From Providencia alcalifaciens DSM 30120 (GTDB lineage Bacteria; Pseudomonadota; Gammaproteobacteria; Enterobacterales; Enterobacteriaceae): a DNA stretch of 64,000 nt. Positions 36,864 to 46,679 of the stretch are shown here, piece after piece; the first letter of the stretch is position 1; the number at the start of each line of letters is the position of its first letter. The notes under the pieces were generated by a model that worked only from the letters and a program-made list of their open reading frames with translations, searched no databases and was not told where the DNA came from. Location of the stretch: assembly GCF_000173415.1 (NCBI RefSeq), contig NZ_ABXW01000007.1:54562-118561 (forward strand), in the 5' to 3' direction. The translations under genes and the position numbers were made by a program.

Positions 36864-37754
36864 TTAAGCTAAATAAACATCAGAAGGTAATCGCGCAAAA
36901 AACCACGTTAGAATCAACAAATCTGCGCTGCCACCTGGGCTTAGATTTTTTTCAATACATTGATGATCAAATTGTTGGACTTTATCTAAATCTTTTTCGT
37001 CATGAAGACCTTGATGTAACAGGCGATTTGCTTGCTGCTTTATCCAGCAGAGCCCCTTGATACCTCCACGATTGGCGATGTTGGTATCGTCATTGAGGCT
37101 CATCAGCAAAATTAGCGTATCGAGTAGGGCGATATCGGCCTGTTTACCATCAGCTAGCTGTTTCAAATAATGGGGCAGAGCATGGATTATCACCAATTGA
37201 TAACCTTGTTCTGCTTCACCTCGGGCACCTGTGAATCCATACTCTTGGAATAAACGTTGTCCCGCTGTTGGGTGTTCTGCGGGCTGTTGCAGCTCAGTGG
37301 TTAATCCTTGGCACATGTTAGAAATGACTTGGCTGATTGCATTGGGCGTAATTCGCTGCTGTAACCCTAATAAACGACCGATCGCCGTGAGCACTAAGCC
37401 TAAGGAAAAAATAGAGCCTTTATGAGTATTCACGCCCTGAGTGGCATGAAACATCGCTTTTTCACAATCGATACCGATGCCGCGAATTTGACCTAGAAGC
37501 TGGCTAATCGGCAATTGGCAGTATTGGTGACCTGCCTGTAAAAAGAGCGGAAAGAATTTGGCAATCGCGTTGGCACTTAAATGAAAATCAGTTAGTGCCA
37601 TATCTTTATGTGCACCCGTATTATATTTATCTACTAAACCTGGTTTTGGCGTTAAGTTCACTTCCGCTAGCATGGCTTGCCAAGCCAGTTGGCTGTAGTG
37701 ATTAACGACGTCATCATTTAACGTAGTTTGTTGATCAATGAGTTGCTGGAACAT
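36864..37754 (-). CDS. citG: Triphosphoribosyl-dephospho-CoA synthase CitG
   Basis: 296 aa. CitG makes 2'-(5''-triphosphoribosyl)-3'-dephospho-CoA, the precursor of the citrate lyase prosthetic group, from ATP and dephospho-CoA. Landmarks: EVNLTPKPGLVDKYNTGAHK near residue 35, FPLFLQAG, TQGVNTHKGSIFSLGL, then ARGEAEQGYQ and the late SLNDDTNIANRGGI motif with SPGGSADLLILTWF. These fit CitG/MdcB. Its start overlaps citX by 20 bases. In E. coli the order citX-citG is the same. Confidence 0.94.
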   Translation of the reverse strand: MFQQLIDQQTTLNDDVVNHYSQLAWQAMLAEVNLTPKPGLVDKYNTGAHKDMALTDFHLSANAIAKFFPLFLQAGHQYCQLPISQLLGQIRGIGIDCEKAMFHATQGVNTHKGSIFSLGLVLTAIGRLLGLQQRITPNAISQVISNMCQGLTTELQQPAEHPTAGQRLFQEYGFTGARGEAEQGYQLVIIHALPHYLKQLADGKQADIALLDTLILLMSLNDDTNIANRGGIKGLCWIKQQANRLLHQGLHDEKDLDKVQQFDHQCIEKNLSPGGSADLLILTWFFARLPSDVYLA

Positions 37755-38280
37755 AGGCTAACTCCTTAATACGGTGCAAAATTTCATCAAGAGAGTGGCT
37801 GCGCTGGCGTGCGCACACTTTGGCTTCATTGTCACAAATTAAGCAGCGTCGAGTGGGTAAATTAAATTGGCTGCGGGAATACAACACACCGTTTTTATCA
37901 AAAACATCAAAGTCCCAGAGTCGACCGACAGGGGATAATTCTTCCGCATCCATTAAGGCTTTTTTGACCTCAATGGCGTCAGCCTCTACAGCGACTAAGC
38001 ATTCCGGTCCCGTCACGAGAGGGAATGATTGTTGTGATAAAAGTACCCACTGCCTGCATGAAGCAACTTGCTTAAGCGCATTTAAGCCTTGATTAAAAAT
38101 GTCTCTGACCAGTTGACTGTCTTTAACTGGACCCGGAAAAACGACAGTAAATGAAATCAAGGTTACCTGATGGAGACCAATCCACTCTTGCTGACGAGCC
38201 TGACGGGCATCACGGCTCGCCAGCAAGTCAGGTAAGGAAATTTCAAATTGCTCTTGGGTATCAGGCAGTGGGTAAAACAT
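37735..38280 (-). CDS. citX: Apo-citrate lyase phosphoribosyl-dephospho-CoA transferase CitX
   Basis: 181 aa. CitX attaches the prosthetic group to the acyl carrier protein CitD. Landmarks are LLASRDARQARQQEW at the N-terminus, GPVKDSQLVRDIFNQG, PVGRLWDFDVFDKNG and the C-terminal RRCLICDNEAKVCARQRSHS. This agrees with enteric CitX (about 183 aa). It lies immediately after citF and overlaps citG. Confidence 0.94.
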   Translation of the reverse strand: MFYPLPDTQEQFEISLPDLLASRDARQARQQEWIGLHQVTLISFTVVFPGPVKDSQLVRDIFNQGLNALKQVASCRQWVLLSQQSFPLVTGPECLVAVEADAIEVKKALMDAEELSPVGRLWDFDVFDKNGVLYSRSQFNLPTRRCLICDNEAKVCARQRSHSLDEILHRIKELAYVPATH

Positions 38281-38283
38281 GTT

Positions 38284-39810
38284 CTACTCCTTCACTTGAT
38301 GCACAACATCAATCACAGAACCGTCACGATAGCGCACAACCGCCACGACTTTATCGGTAAATTCGATCGGATTTGGCGTACCCGTTAAGAGCTGGGCGCG
38401 TTCACGTAACCATTGGATAGACACGGTTTTGATGCCTTGGCTTTCCAGTTGTTGCTTCAACTCTGGGCGAGCAGGGTTGACGGCAATACCGTGGTCGGTG
38501 ACCAAAATATCGACACTGGAGCCCGGAGTGACGCAAGTGAGAACCTCATCCACTAATGTTGGGATGCGACCACGAACTAATGGAGCGACAATAATGGATA
38601 ATTTTGCGGCAACGGCGGTATCACTGTGCCCGCCTGATGCCCCGCGGATCACACCATCGGAGCCAGTTAACACATTGACATTAAAACGTGTATCTATCTC
38701 TAATGCGCTGAGTACGACGACATCCAGCATATCCACAGAGGCACCTTTAGAATCGTAACAGGCGTACTGGTTAGCACTGATTTCAATGTGGTTTGGGTTA
38801 CGCGCGAGAGACTCTGCGGCGGCTCGGTCAAAGCTTTGTACATCAAGGAGTTTTTTGATTAAGCCTTTTTCATGCAGATCCACGATGGTCGATGTGATCC
38901 CACCTAACGCAAAACCAGCATGGATATGGTGGCGACGCATTTTGTCTTCGAGGAAGCGAGTCACTGCGAGAGAAGCCCCACCAGTCCCTGTTTGCAGTGA
39001 AAAGCCTTCCTTGAAGAAACCTGATTTTTCAATCACATCTGCGGCTGTGCGGGCAATCAGTAGCTCACGAGGATTGGATGTCATACGGGTTGCATCGGCG
39101 CCTATTTTGTCGGCATCGCCGACACGTTTGACTTTGACGATATAGTCCACTTCATCCTGTTTGATACTCGATGGGTTGTGTGGATAAGGGAGAAATTCTT
39201 CTGTTAGCATGACGACTTTCTTGGCCGTTTCCGCATCGATTTTGGCGTAGCCGAGTGAGCCACAACTCGCATTTCCTGTGTAGCCGTTGGCATTACCATA
39301 TTCGTCGCATGAAGGTACACCGATAAAGGCGACATCGATTTTTAATTCACCGCTATGAACTAGATTGGCACGTCCACCATGGGAGTGAACTTGTACGGGT
39401 TCCGCTAATTCTCCGCGAGAAATGGCTTCGGCTAATGGACCGCGTAATCCAGAAGTATAAATTTTGGTGACGACACCATGGCGAATATGTTCGACTAAAG
39501 GGGAATGGCAAGCACTGAGCGAGCTGGATGCCAGTGTCAGGTTGCGAAATCCCATTTCTGCAATCACTTGCATCACCATGTTGATGGTCAAGTCACCGCC
39601 ACGGAAAGCGTGGTGGAAAGAGATGGTCATGCCATCTTTTAGTCCAGAGCGGCGAATGGCGACTTGCAGGTCATCGCACAGTTTGCGGTTACGTGGTTTT
39701 TGAACTTGCTGCTGAACTTTGCCGATATCTTTGAATTCGCGCAGTAATTCATCATGTTTAGGTGCTAAGTAGGCTGATACGCGAGCCTGACGCAATGTAT
39801 TGGTTGTCAT
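38284..39810 (-). CDS. citF: Citrate lyase alpha subunit CitF (citrate CoA-transferase)
   Basis: 508 aa (E. coli 510). The alpha subunit transfers the acyl carrier from acetyl to citrate. It is almost identical to E. coli over long stretches: SFHHAFRGGDLTINMVM, ASSSLSACHSPLVEHIR, SLGYAKIDAETAKKVVMLTE, FSLQTGTGGASLAVTRFLED and TPGSSVDILVTDHGIAVNPA. The start chosen is ATG 39810 (MTTNTLRQ), with GAGG upstream; a GTG at 39825 would overlap the citE stop. It belongs to the leftward citC-citG operon. Confidence 0.97.
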   Translation of the reverse strand: MTTNTLRQARVSAYLAPKHDELLREFKDIGKVQQQVQKPRNRKLCDDLQVAIRRSGLKDGMTISFHHAFRGGDLTINMVMQVIAEMGFRNLTLASSSLSACHSPLVEHIRHGVVTKIYTSGLRGPLAEAISRGELAEPVQVHSHGGRANLVHSGELKIDVAFIGVPSCDEYGNANGYTGNASCGSLGYAKIDAETAKKVVMLTEEFLPYPHNPSSIKQDEVDYIVKVKRVGDADKIGADATRMTSNPRELLIARTAADVIEKSGFFKEGFSLQTGTGGASLAVTRFLEDKMRRHHIHAGFALGGITSTIVDLHEKGLIKKLLDVQSFDRAAAESLARNPNHIEISANQYACYDSKGASVDMLDVVVLSALEIDTRFNVNVLTGSDGVIRGASGGHSDTAVAAKLSIIVAPLVRGRIPTLVDEVLTCVTPGSSVDILVTDHGIAVNPARPELKQQLESQGIKTVSIQWLRERAQLLTGTPNPIEFTDKVVAVVRYRDGSVIDVVHQVKE

Positions 39811-39821
39811 AATGTTCTGCC

Positions 39822-40718
39822 TCACTCTTCCCGAATGCCTGATAATGCCGCGCGCGATAACACTAAGCGGGCTCGTTCAATAACAGGGCTATCTACCATT
39901 TTCCCGTTGAGGGAAACGACGCCTTTGCCTTCTCTCTCTGCGGCATCAGCGGCATCCACGACGCGCTGTGCATGGTCGACTTCTTTTTGGGTTGGGGCAT
40001 ACAAGTTATGCAGTAACTCAATTTGTCTTGGGTTAATTAATGATTTGCCATCAAAACCAAGCTGCTTAATGAGTGCGGCTTCTTTAAGAAAACCTTCCTC
40101 ATTATTTGCATCTGAATAGACGGTATCGAACGCTTGAATACCGGCGGAACGAGCAGCTTGTAAAATGGCGCACCGAGCATAGAGGAGTTCAATGCCGTCT
40201 GGAGACCGCTCGGTGCGCAAATTGCGGACATAGTCCTCGGCACCTAATGCGATGCCTATTAATCTTGGGGAAGCGTGGGCAATATTCACCACTTGGGTGA
40301 TCCCCATTGGGGATTCGATAGCCGCTAATAATCCAGTGCTACCTTCTTCACGACCACAGCTTTTTTCAATGCGCAGTATTTCGTTTTCAATATCAATAAT
40401 ATCTTGCGCGGTATCTGTTTTCGGTAAGCGCACAATATCAGCGCCACCGCGAACAACCGCTTCAAGATCTGCGACACCATAAGCAGAGTCGAGAGCATTA
40501 ACACGTACGATAGTTTCAATATCTTGATATAGCGGGTGTTGCAGTGTGTGATAGACCAAACGACGTGCTGTGTCTTTTTCTCTAATGGTGACTGAGTCTT
40601 CAAGGTCAAACATCAACGCATCAGCTTTATAAATAAAAGAGTTACTGAGCATCGCAGCATTGGAGCCGGGAACGAACAGCATACTTCTACGGGTACGGCT
40701 TTTTCTTTCCGGCGTCAT
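39822..40718 (-). CDS. citE: Citrate lyase beta subunit CitE
   Basis: 298 aa. The beta subunit cleaves citryl-carrier to oxaloacetate and acetyl-carrier; it is a TIM barrel of the HpcH/HpaI superfamily. Landmarks: [77 protein letters not shown] and [13 protein letters not shown]. Its start overlaps the citD stop by one base (TAATG). Confidence 0.97.
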   Translation of the reverse strand: MTPERKSRTRRSMLFVPGSNAAMLSNSFIYKADALMFDLEDSVTIREKDTARRLVYHTLQHPLYQDIETIVRVNALDSAYGVADLEAVVRGGADIVRLPKTDTAQDIIDIENEILRIEKSCGREEGSTGLLAAIESPMGITQVVNIAHASPRLIGIALGAEDYVRNLRTERSPDGIELLYARCAILQAARSAGIQAFDTVYSDANNEEGFLKEAALIKQLGFDGKSLINPRQIELLHNLYAPTQKEVDHAQRVVDAADAAEREGKGVVSLNGKMVDSPVIERARLVLSRAALSGIREE

Positions 40719-41014
40719 TATTTATCCTCCCATGGCAGAGCATCAAGATCACAGGCGCGAGCCAGCAAGGCTTCGAGGCGAGCGCGCAATACGCACTCCA
40801 ATGCACCTTTGTCATCTACCACAATTTCAGCGCCTTGAATGTCATATTTTTCAATCATTTCAATCACGATGGCATTGATAGCATCACCAAATTGTTTTTC
40901 AACACTGCTGGTGATTTGTAGTGAGACCTCGTGAGTATCTTCGAGAGGCTCGATTCGTACCATGACATCACTGGATTCAAGTGTGCCGGCAACTGCTGCG
41001 TGTAGTATCTTCAT
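40718..41014 (-). CDS. citD: Citrate lyase acyl carrier protein CitD (gamma subunit)
   Basis: 98 aa, normal length. CitD carries the covalently bound phosphoribosyl-dephospho-CoA. The attachment serine is Ser14 in [14 protein letters not shown]. The rest follows family pattern: [20 protein letters not shown], then [19 protein letters not shown]. It sits 19 bases after citC and overlaps citE. Confidence 0.96.
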   Translation of the reverse strand: MKILHAAVAGTLESSDVMVRIEPLEDTHEVSLQITSSVEKQFGDAINAIVIEMIEKYDIQGAEIVVDDKGALECVLRARLEALLARACDLDALPWEDK

Positions 41015-41033
41015 ATTTCACCTATAACTAATT

Positions 41034-42086
41034 TCAAGCTTGTAGTGCGGGAGTGGGCGACGGTGTCTGTGCTGCCAGCATGTCTTGCAAATAGTGATAA
41101 GTGGCAGGAGGCACAATCGGCTTGATCGCCGCAAGATCTTTTTTAGCGAGTAGTTTTCGAACTTGCGAGGCAGAGACTGCCGTGCCGTCGATAACTGTTC
41201 GCGGAAATTCAACCAACTCAATAGGTGGGAATGGCAATTCATCCGTTTCTAGCCAGTAGCGCATGTCTTGGTTATATTGATTAGTGACTTGGCAAAATGG
41301 CTCTGAACCAACGAAACGATGGGTAATTCCCAACGCTGGAGCAATATATTGGCGAAAAATCTTAATATCGATTTCGGTATAACAGTTATTTGCAACAGTA
41401 ATGTCTTTAATAAAATAACAAGGGAATGTTGCTCTCGAAATAATATATTCTGAACCTTTATGAATGGTTAGATTACCGATCCCTTTTGTACCTTCCTCAA
41501 TTAATTTAAGGCGAACTTTATAAGGAAAACGGGAAGTATCTTCCTTCACCACAAATAAATGTAGCCAGTCACAATTCTTTGCGGCCTGTTCAATTAAGTA
41601 ACGATGCCCTAATGTGAATGGGTTGGCATTCATTACGATAGCCCCAATTTTTTTTCCTGGTTTGTACTGGGCTTTTAAACTTTTAATATAGCGATTTAAG
41701 TAACAGCAACTATTCTCCATTAAAACCATGACATTGGGCACGGTGGCAATGGTGTGAAATCCGCACTGTTGAAATAACTCTTCATTTTGATATTTCGTGT
41801 AAATAAATAGATGAGTTGTATTATTTTCATAGGCAAGATTCACCAATTCAGTGGCAAGTTTTAATGCTAAACCTTCACCGCGAACTTCATCACTAATGGC
41901 GACGCATTTAATGACATTTTTAGCGAGACCACCGCAGGCAATTAACTTCTCATTACGAGTGATAGTAATAAAGATGTCAACGCTGGCATCAATGTCTAAA
42001 TCATTCTCTTTTAAAAACTGAGTGATATCATTGAGTTTTCTGTTCTCATGACGTTTTACTTGGTTAAACGTTATGCTGTCGAACAT
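41034..42086 (-). CDS. citC: Citrate lyase ligase CitC
   Basis: 350 aa. CitC acetylates the citrate lyase prosthetic group with acetate and ATP, activating the enzyme. It has an N-terminal GNAT-like domain (SDEVRGEGLALKLATELVNL, HLFIYTKYQNEELFQQCGFH) and a C-terminal nucleotidyl-transfer domain with the motif MNANPFTLGHRYLIEQAA (HxGH-like) and GTAVSASQVRKLL near the end. The start is ATG 42086 with AGGATACC upstream. It is first gene of the operon and is divergent from dpiB. Confidence 0.95.
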   Translation of the reverse strand: MFDSITFNQVKRHENRKLNDITQFLKENDLDIDASVDIFITITRNEKLIACGGLAKNVIKCVAISDEVRGEGLALKLATELVNLAYENNTTHLFIYTKYQNEELFQQCGFHTIATVPNVMVLMENSCCYLNRYIKSLKAQYKPGKKIGAIVMNANPFTLGHRYLIEQAAKNCDWLHLFVVKEDTSRFPYKVRLKLIEEGTKGIGNLTIHKGSEYIISRATFPCYFIKDITVANNCYTEIDIKIFRQYIAPALGITHRFVGSEPFCQVTNQYNQDMRYWLETDELPFPPIELVEFPRTVIDGTAVSASQVRKLLAKKDLAAIKPIVPPATYHYLQDMLAAQTPSPTPALQA

Positions 42087-42457
42087 AATGGTATCCTGCA
42101 TCTCATTTAGAGATGTATTAAAAATGTTGCTAATGTTAAAGTTAATTAAATAAATATTTTTGGCTTTTCTAAATTTAGCTAAGTTCTCAATTTTTATTTA
42201 ATTATCCTTTTCAATATTTATATTAAATAGCCTGCATATAATATATTTGACCTATTTCATGTTTCTAAAATGAGTTTGTATTTGTTTAATGGTTTTAATG
42301 TTTTTAATTCAGAGTTATGAACTTTACTCAGTGGTTTTAATGTGTTTAATTAATAATATGTGCATTACTATCCCGACTAAGTTATCTTTTAACTTCATTA
42401 TGGCGATATTTATCTGTAACAATAATTTTACTTTTTAGCGAGTTATAGAGAGATGAG
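42087..42457. other. Divergent promoter region citC / dpiB
   Basis: 371 very AT-rich bases between the citrate lyase operon and its two-component system. In E. coli the DpiA (CitB) protein binds AT-rich sites here; I can see many AT tracts (for example ATTAATTAATAATATG near 42345) but no single site I can assign. No open frame or RNA gene seen. Confidence 0.5.
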
Positions 42458-44095
42458 ATGAAAACAGAGCTTTCACAAATTCCATTTAAAAAAGGAAATA
42501 TATTTTCATTCTCTGGGCGAGTCTTTCTTCTATTGTTGCTGGCGTCTGTCTTGCTTACTTTTGGATTAGGTAAGTATTTTACAGATACGACCGAAAATCG
42601 CATGATGGCAAACATTCGTGTACTTGCTATGAGCCAAGCCAAGATGATCGCTTCTCTGGATGGCATTGTGAGTTCAGTAAAAGATAAAGATATTCCTAAA
42701 CTAAAAATTATTGCCGACAAGCTCAATCAAGATTCAAGTTATGACTATGTCGTGATTGGTGATGAGCATTCCATTCGTTTATATCATCCTAATAGTGAAA
42801 AAATCGGTTACCCGATGCAATGGAATAAACCTGGCGCATTAGAAAATGGTGAAAGCTATTTTATTAAGGGCGAAGGTTCTATGGGGAATGCTGTTCGGGC
42901 GAAAACACCTATTTTTGATGAAAATGGCAAAGTGATAGGGGTTGTTTCCATCGGTTATCTCACCACAAAAATAGACACCTCTTTAGCCGAAATTTTTGTA
43001 CAGACATCTGCGACATTTTTAGGGGTATTGGTCATTCTGCTGTTTCTCTCTTGGGCATTTGCGAAATTAATTCAGCGGCAAATGCTGGGAATGGAGCCAG
43101 AAGAGATCACTCAGTTAGTTTTGGTGCAAAAAGGTATTTTTGATGCGGTATTTGAAGGGATTATTGCGGTTGATCGCTATGGCAAAATTATCAATATCAA
43201 TCATAACGCCAGAAAAATGTTAGCGCTGAGTGAATCAGCAAAGCAATTAATTGGTAAGCCAATTTCTGATTACGTCTCTCCCGCGAGTTTTTTTACCAAA
43301 GAGATAACAAAAAATCAGCACGATATTGTGTGTGAATTTAACGGGCTGAATGTGATAGCCAGCCGTGTGGCGATTATGGATGGTGAATTGCTTGCAGGTG
43401 CCGTGATCAGTTTTCGTAGCCAAAATGATATTGAGTCACTGAATGCGCAGCTCTCACAGGTGCGTCAATATGTGGATAATTTACGCACACTGCGCCATGA
43501 GCATTTGAACTGGATCTCCACATTAAGTGGTTTGCTGCAAATGAAAGAGTATGATCAAGCCTTGGCATTGATTAAAGGTGAATCAGAGTCTCGACAGCAA
43601 TTAATTGATTCATTGAGAGAACAGTTTGCAGATAAACAAGTCGCTGGACTGTTGTTTGGTAAATATCATCGCGCTCGTGAACTTGGACTCCAACTCATTT
43701 TTGTACCGGGTTGCCGATTATATGAGTTACCTAGCTCACTAAATAGCACGGAATTCTGTGCTGTCTTAGGGAATTTATTGGATAATGCATTTGAAGCCAG
43801 CTTAAAGAATGAAGTGGGTAATAAGCAGGTGGAATTATATATCTCAGATGAAAATAATGAGATTGTGATTGAAGTTGCTGACCAAGGATGCGGTTTTCCT
43901 CTCGAATTGCAGGATAAATGGTTTGAGCGTGGAACAACAACAAAAACGGACGCTGTCGAAGGGCATGGCATAGGGCTTTTTTTAGTGGCTTCCTATGTTA
44001 ATCGATGTAATGGGGCGGTGATCATTGAAGATAATCAACCGTATGGTACTGTATTCTCTATTTTTATACCGAAAGTGAAGACGCAAAATGGTTAA
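42458..44095 (+). CDS. dpiB: Citrate-responsive sensor histidine kinase DpiB/CitA
   Basis: 545 aa. Inner-membrane kinase that senses citrate and phosphorylates DpiA. Membrane segment 1 is near residues 20-40 (FLLLLLASVLLTFGLGKYF), a periplasmic PAS-like citrate-binding domain follows (RLYHPNSEKIGYPMQW, KTPIFDENGKVIGVVSIGYL), and membrane segment 2 is near 183-205. A cytoplasmic PAS domain follows, then the phospho-acceptor region LRTLRHEHLNWISTLSGLLQ (His about 347) and HATPase boxes (GNLLDNAFEASL, VADQGCGFPLE, EGHGIGLFLV). It is divergent from citCDEFXG and overlaps dpiA by eight bases. Confidence 0.95.
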   Translation: MKTELSQIPFKKGNIFSFSGRVFLLLLLASVLLTFGLGKYFTDTTENRMMANIRVLAMSQAKMIASLDGIVSSVKDKDIPKLKIIADKLNQDSSYDYVVIGDEHSIRLYHPNSEKIGYPMQWNKPGALENGESYFIKGEGSMGNAVRAKTPIFDENGKVIGVVSIGYLTTKIDTSLAEIFVQTSATFLGVLVILLFLSWAFAKLIQRQMLGMEPEEITQLVLVQKGIFDAVFEGIIAVDRYGKIININHNARKMLALSESAKQLIGKPISDYVSPASFFTKEITKNQHDIVCEFNGLNVIASRVAIMDGELLAGAVISFRSQNDIESLNAQLSQVRQYVDNLRTLRHEHLNWISTLSGLLQMKEYDQALALIKGESESRQQLIDSLREQFADKQVAGLLFGKYHRARELGLQLIFVPGCRLYELPSSLNSTEFCAVLGNLLDNAFEASLKNEVGNKQVELYISDENNEIVIEVADQGCGFPLELQDKWFERGTTTKTDAVEGHGIGLFLVASYVNRCNGAVIIEDNQPYGTVFSIFIPKVKTQNG

Positions 44096-44771
44096 GATAA
44101 AAATCCTCATTGTCGAAGATGAACTGCTCCTTGCTGAAATGCATGCTGAGTACATTAAAGCTTATCCTGCTTGTGATAAAGTCTGGCTTGCGGGCAATCT
44201 TGCTGAGGCAAGAAAAATGATTGAGTACATGAAGCCTGATTTGATTTTGTTGGATAATTATTTACCCGATGGGAAAGGTATTGATTTAGTTCACGAGCTG
44301 CTTCAAGAAAGAAACAGCGCTGATATTGTGTTCACTACGGCTGCCAGTGATATGGAAACGGTTACCGAAGCTATTCGCCTTGGTGTGTTTGATTATCTCG
44401 TAAAACCTGTTGCTTATGAGCGTTTAGGGCAAACGTTAGACCGTTATATTCAACGTAAATCTGTTTTACATGGGACAAATAAAACCAATCAAAGCCAGAT
44501 AGATGATATGTTTAATACTTATGCACGCGGTGAAAGCAAAGAAGAATTACCGACAGGCATTGATGCATTGACTCTGGATAAAGTACTCGCGTTATTCGCC
44601 GCGCCCGATGCGGAATATACGGCAGAAACGATTGCTGAGACGATAAAATTGAGTCGTACAACAGCGCGACGCTATTTAGAATATTGTTTAGCTCAGCACA
44701 AAATTGAAGCAGAAATTGAGTACGGCAAGGTGGGGCGTCCGCAGCGTATTTATCGCGGTAAGCAGAGTTAG
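44088..44771 (+). CDS. dpiA: Response regulator DpiA/CitB
   Basis: 227 aa. It has an N-terminal receiver domain with the acidic pair (ILIVEDELL, residues 6-14), phospho-acceptor Asp56 in LILLDNYLPDGKG, Thr-Ala in FTTAASDME and Lys in DYLVKPVAYERL. The C-terminal helix-turn-helix (TAETIAETIKLSRTTARRYL) is the CitB/DcuR type. In E. coli DpiA activates citCDEFXG under anaerobic citrate conditions. The gene follows dpiB in the same operon; the glutathione peroxidase gene begins 45 bases later. Confidence 0.95.
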   Translation: MVKIKILIVEDELLLAEMHAEYIKAYPACDKVWLAGNLAEARKMIEYMKPDLILLDNYLPDGKGIDLVHELLQERNSADIVFTTAASDMETVTEAIRLGVFDYLVKPVAYERLGQTLDRYIQRKSVLHGTNKTNQSQIDDMFNTYARGESKEELPTGIDALTLDKVLALFAAPDAEYTAETIAETIKLSRTTARRYLEYCLAQHKIEAEIEYGKVGRPQRIYRGKQS

Positions 44772-44816
44772 GAAATAAGTAGTAATGTCGATTTGTTCTG
44801 CTTTGAGGATTCTTAT

Positions 44817-45299
44817 ATGACGACCTTTTATCAATTGACCGCTAAAAGCCTTAGCGGGCAGTGCATCTCTATGGAGGAGTACGCCAGTAAGGTGGTTTTA
44901 GTTGTGAATACGGCCAGCCATTGTGGCTTTACACCACAATACGCCGGTCTTGAAGCGCTCTACAAGAAATATGCAGATCAGGGTTTTGTCGTGCTCGGTT
45001 TCCCCTGCAACCAATTTGGGAAACAGGAACCTGGGGGGGCAGAGGAAATCGGACAGACCTGCTACATTAATTACGGTGTGAGTTTTCCGATGTTTGAGAA
45101 AGTAGACGTTAACGGAAGCGCAGCACACCCAGTGTTTCGTTATCTGAAACGTGAGCTGCCCGGTCTGCTAGGTGGGCGGGTCAAGTGGAACTTTACGAAG
45201 TTTCTCATTGGACGTGACGGTAAACCGCTGAAGCGCTTTGCACCGTTCACGACGCCAGAAAAAATGGAAGTGGCAATTGTTGCCGCACTTAAGATTTGA
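44817..45299 (+). CDS. Glutathione peroxidase (Cys type)
   Basis: 160 aa from ATG 44817, behind GAGGATTCTTAT. It reduces peroxides using thiols. The catalytic tetrad is seen: peroxidatic Cys36 in NTASHCGFTPQY, Gln in GFPCNQFGKQEPGG, Trp and Asn in VKWNFTKFLIGRDG. It lacks the insertion of the longer BtuE type. Base composition looks richer in G and C than its neighbours (for example CTGGGGGGGCAGAGG near 45030), suggesting recent transfer. The 45-base gap after dpiA allows co-transcription, but the function is unrelated. Confidence 0.92.
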   Translation: MTTFYQLTAKSLSGQCISMEEYASKVVLVVNTASHCGFTPQYAGLEALYKKYADQGFVVLGFPCNQFGKQEPGGAEEIGQTCYINYGVSFPMFEKVDVNGSAAHPVFRYLKRELPGLLGGRVKWNFTKFLIGRDGKPLKRFAPFTTPEKMEVAIVAALKI

Positions 45300-45341
45300 A
45301 TGTTCGGTCATTCGAGCCTATTTTATGCAGATTTTCTGAAA

Positions 45342-46403
45342 TTATTTTCCTTTCCCTGAATTTTGTAATTCATTCTCCATAATTATCACTTTCTTTTGAG
45401 CTCGCTCATCACCTTGCTTTGCCGCGAGTCGATACCAAGATAATGCCTTATTATCATTTTGTGGTACGCCCATACCATATTGATAACAGGCACCGCTGGC
45501 ATATTGTGCATCGCGGCTATTCTGGTTGGCAGCTTTGATAAACCATTGGCAGGCTTTTGCTTGATTAGCGGTAATCCCATCCCCTCGTGCGTAAATGAGC
45601 GCTAAGTTGAACTGAGCTGAAACTTCGCCTTGTTCAGCGGCGAGTGTGAGCCATTTGATTGCAGATACTGTATCGCGCTTGGTACCTTGACCCGCTAAAT
45701 ACAGCATACCTAGGCTATTTTGTGCAGGGGAAAAGCCTAACTCAGCGGAACGAGTAAAATACTGAAAAGCGAGAGGATAATTGATTTTTTCATACATGCC
45801 AGTCGCCGCTTGGTAACCTAATAGATACAGTGCTTGAGGATGGTTTTTCTCAGCCAGTGCCAAATAAATGGCATGAGATTTTTGTGGGTCTTTATCGCCA
45901 GCAGTACCTTGTTCATACCAATAGGCTAAAGTGAGCTGTGCGGCGGGGAACTGTTGTGCAGCGGCAGCTTCTAGCCAGATTAATGCTTGCTGCGGATTTT
46001 TCACTAATACATTGGGGATACCTTGTAAAGTGTATTCCGCCATATTCATTTGACCAATAGGATCACCTGCTTTTGCTGCTGCTTCCATCCAGCGCAGCAT
46101 CTCTTTTTCATTTTTGCCGATCCCAACACCTTGCTGGTACATCAGAGCGAGGTTAATTTGTGCTTTGGTAAACTGTTGGCTGGCGGACAGTTTATACCAA
46201 TAAGCTGCGTTATCGAGTTGACCGTGAGATTGGTAAAACATCGCTAAATTAAATTGCGCTTCTGCTTGTCCGCTATGGGCTAACTCAGTCAATGTTTTTT
46301 CATCTACAGCTGGAGAGGGGGCGATAGGCGCCTCTGTCTTAGCGAAACTCACATTGATTGACAGTGAGTAAAGGATAATGAAGGGGATAATAAACTGTCT
46401 CAC
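45342..46403 (-). CDS. Sel1-repeat (TPR-like) exported protein
   Basis: 353 aa, GTG start behind AAGGAAGTTTT. It has a signal peptide (MRQFIIPFIILYSLSINVSF, cleavage near AKA). The mature protein is a solenoid of about eight Sel1 repeats of 36 residues, each of the form A-x2-G-x3-A-x-x-L-G-x-Y-x-x-G (for example AEQGEVSAQFNLALIYARGD, SAELGFSPAQNSLGMLYLAG). Such proteins mediate protein-protein contacts in the periplasm or cell envelope. No partner can be named; neighbours are gpx (convergent) and dtpA. Confidence 0.88.
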   Translation of the reverse strand: MRQFIIPFIILYSLSINVSFAKTEAPIAPSPAVDEKTLTELAHSGQAEAQFNLAMFYQSHGQLDNAAYWYKLSASQQFTKAQINLALMYQQGVGIGKNEKEMLRWMEAAAKAGDPIGQMNMAEYTLQGIPNVLVKNPQQALIWLEAAAAQQFPAAQLTLAYWYEQGTAGDKDPQKSHAIYLALAEKNHPQALYLLGYQAATGMYEKINYPLAFQYFTRSAELGFSPAQNSLGMLYLAGQGTKRDTVSAIKWLTLAAEQGEVSAQFNLALIYARGDGITANQAKACQWFIKAANQNSRDAQYASGACYQYGMGVPQNDNKALSWYRLAAKQGDERAQKKVIIMENELQNSGKGK

Positions 46404-46679
46404 AAAACTTCCTTGGGATGAATTTTAACCATTTATTCCTATTAGGTAGGTTAGCGGGTTGTTTTTAGTAGTGCAATCGCCATTATGTCTATTTGAAAAA
46501 ATACTTTATTTATTTAGTATTTTAAATCATAAGGTTATAAAAAAAATGAAAAATAATTCAAAAAAATATGAACCTTTTAGGTCTATCGCAGGTCTTAATT
46601 AGCATGTATATCACTGTTTGCTCGCGTAAACATTCATATATTTACCCTCAATATTCATTTCTTTACATGAAGTAATGCA

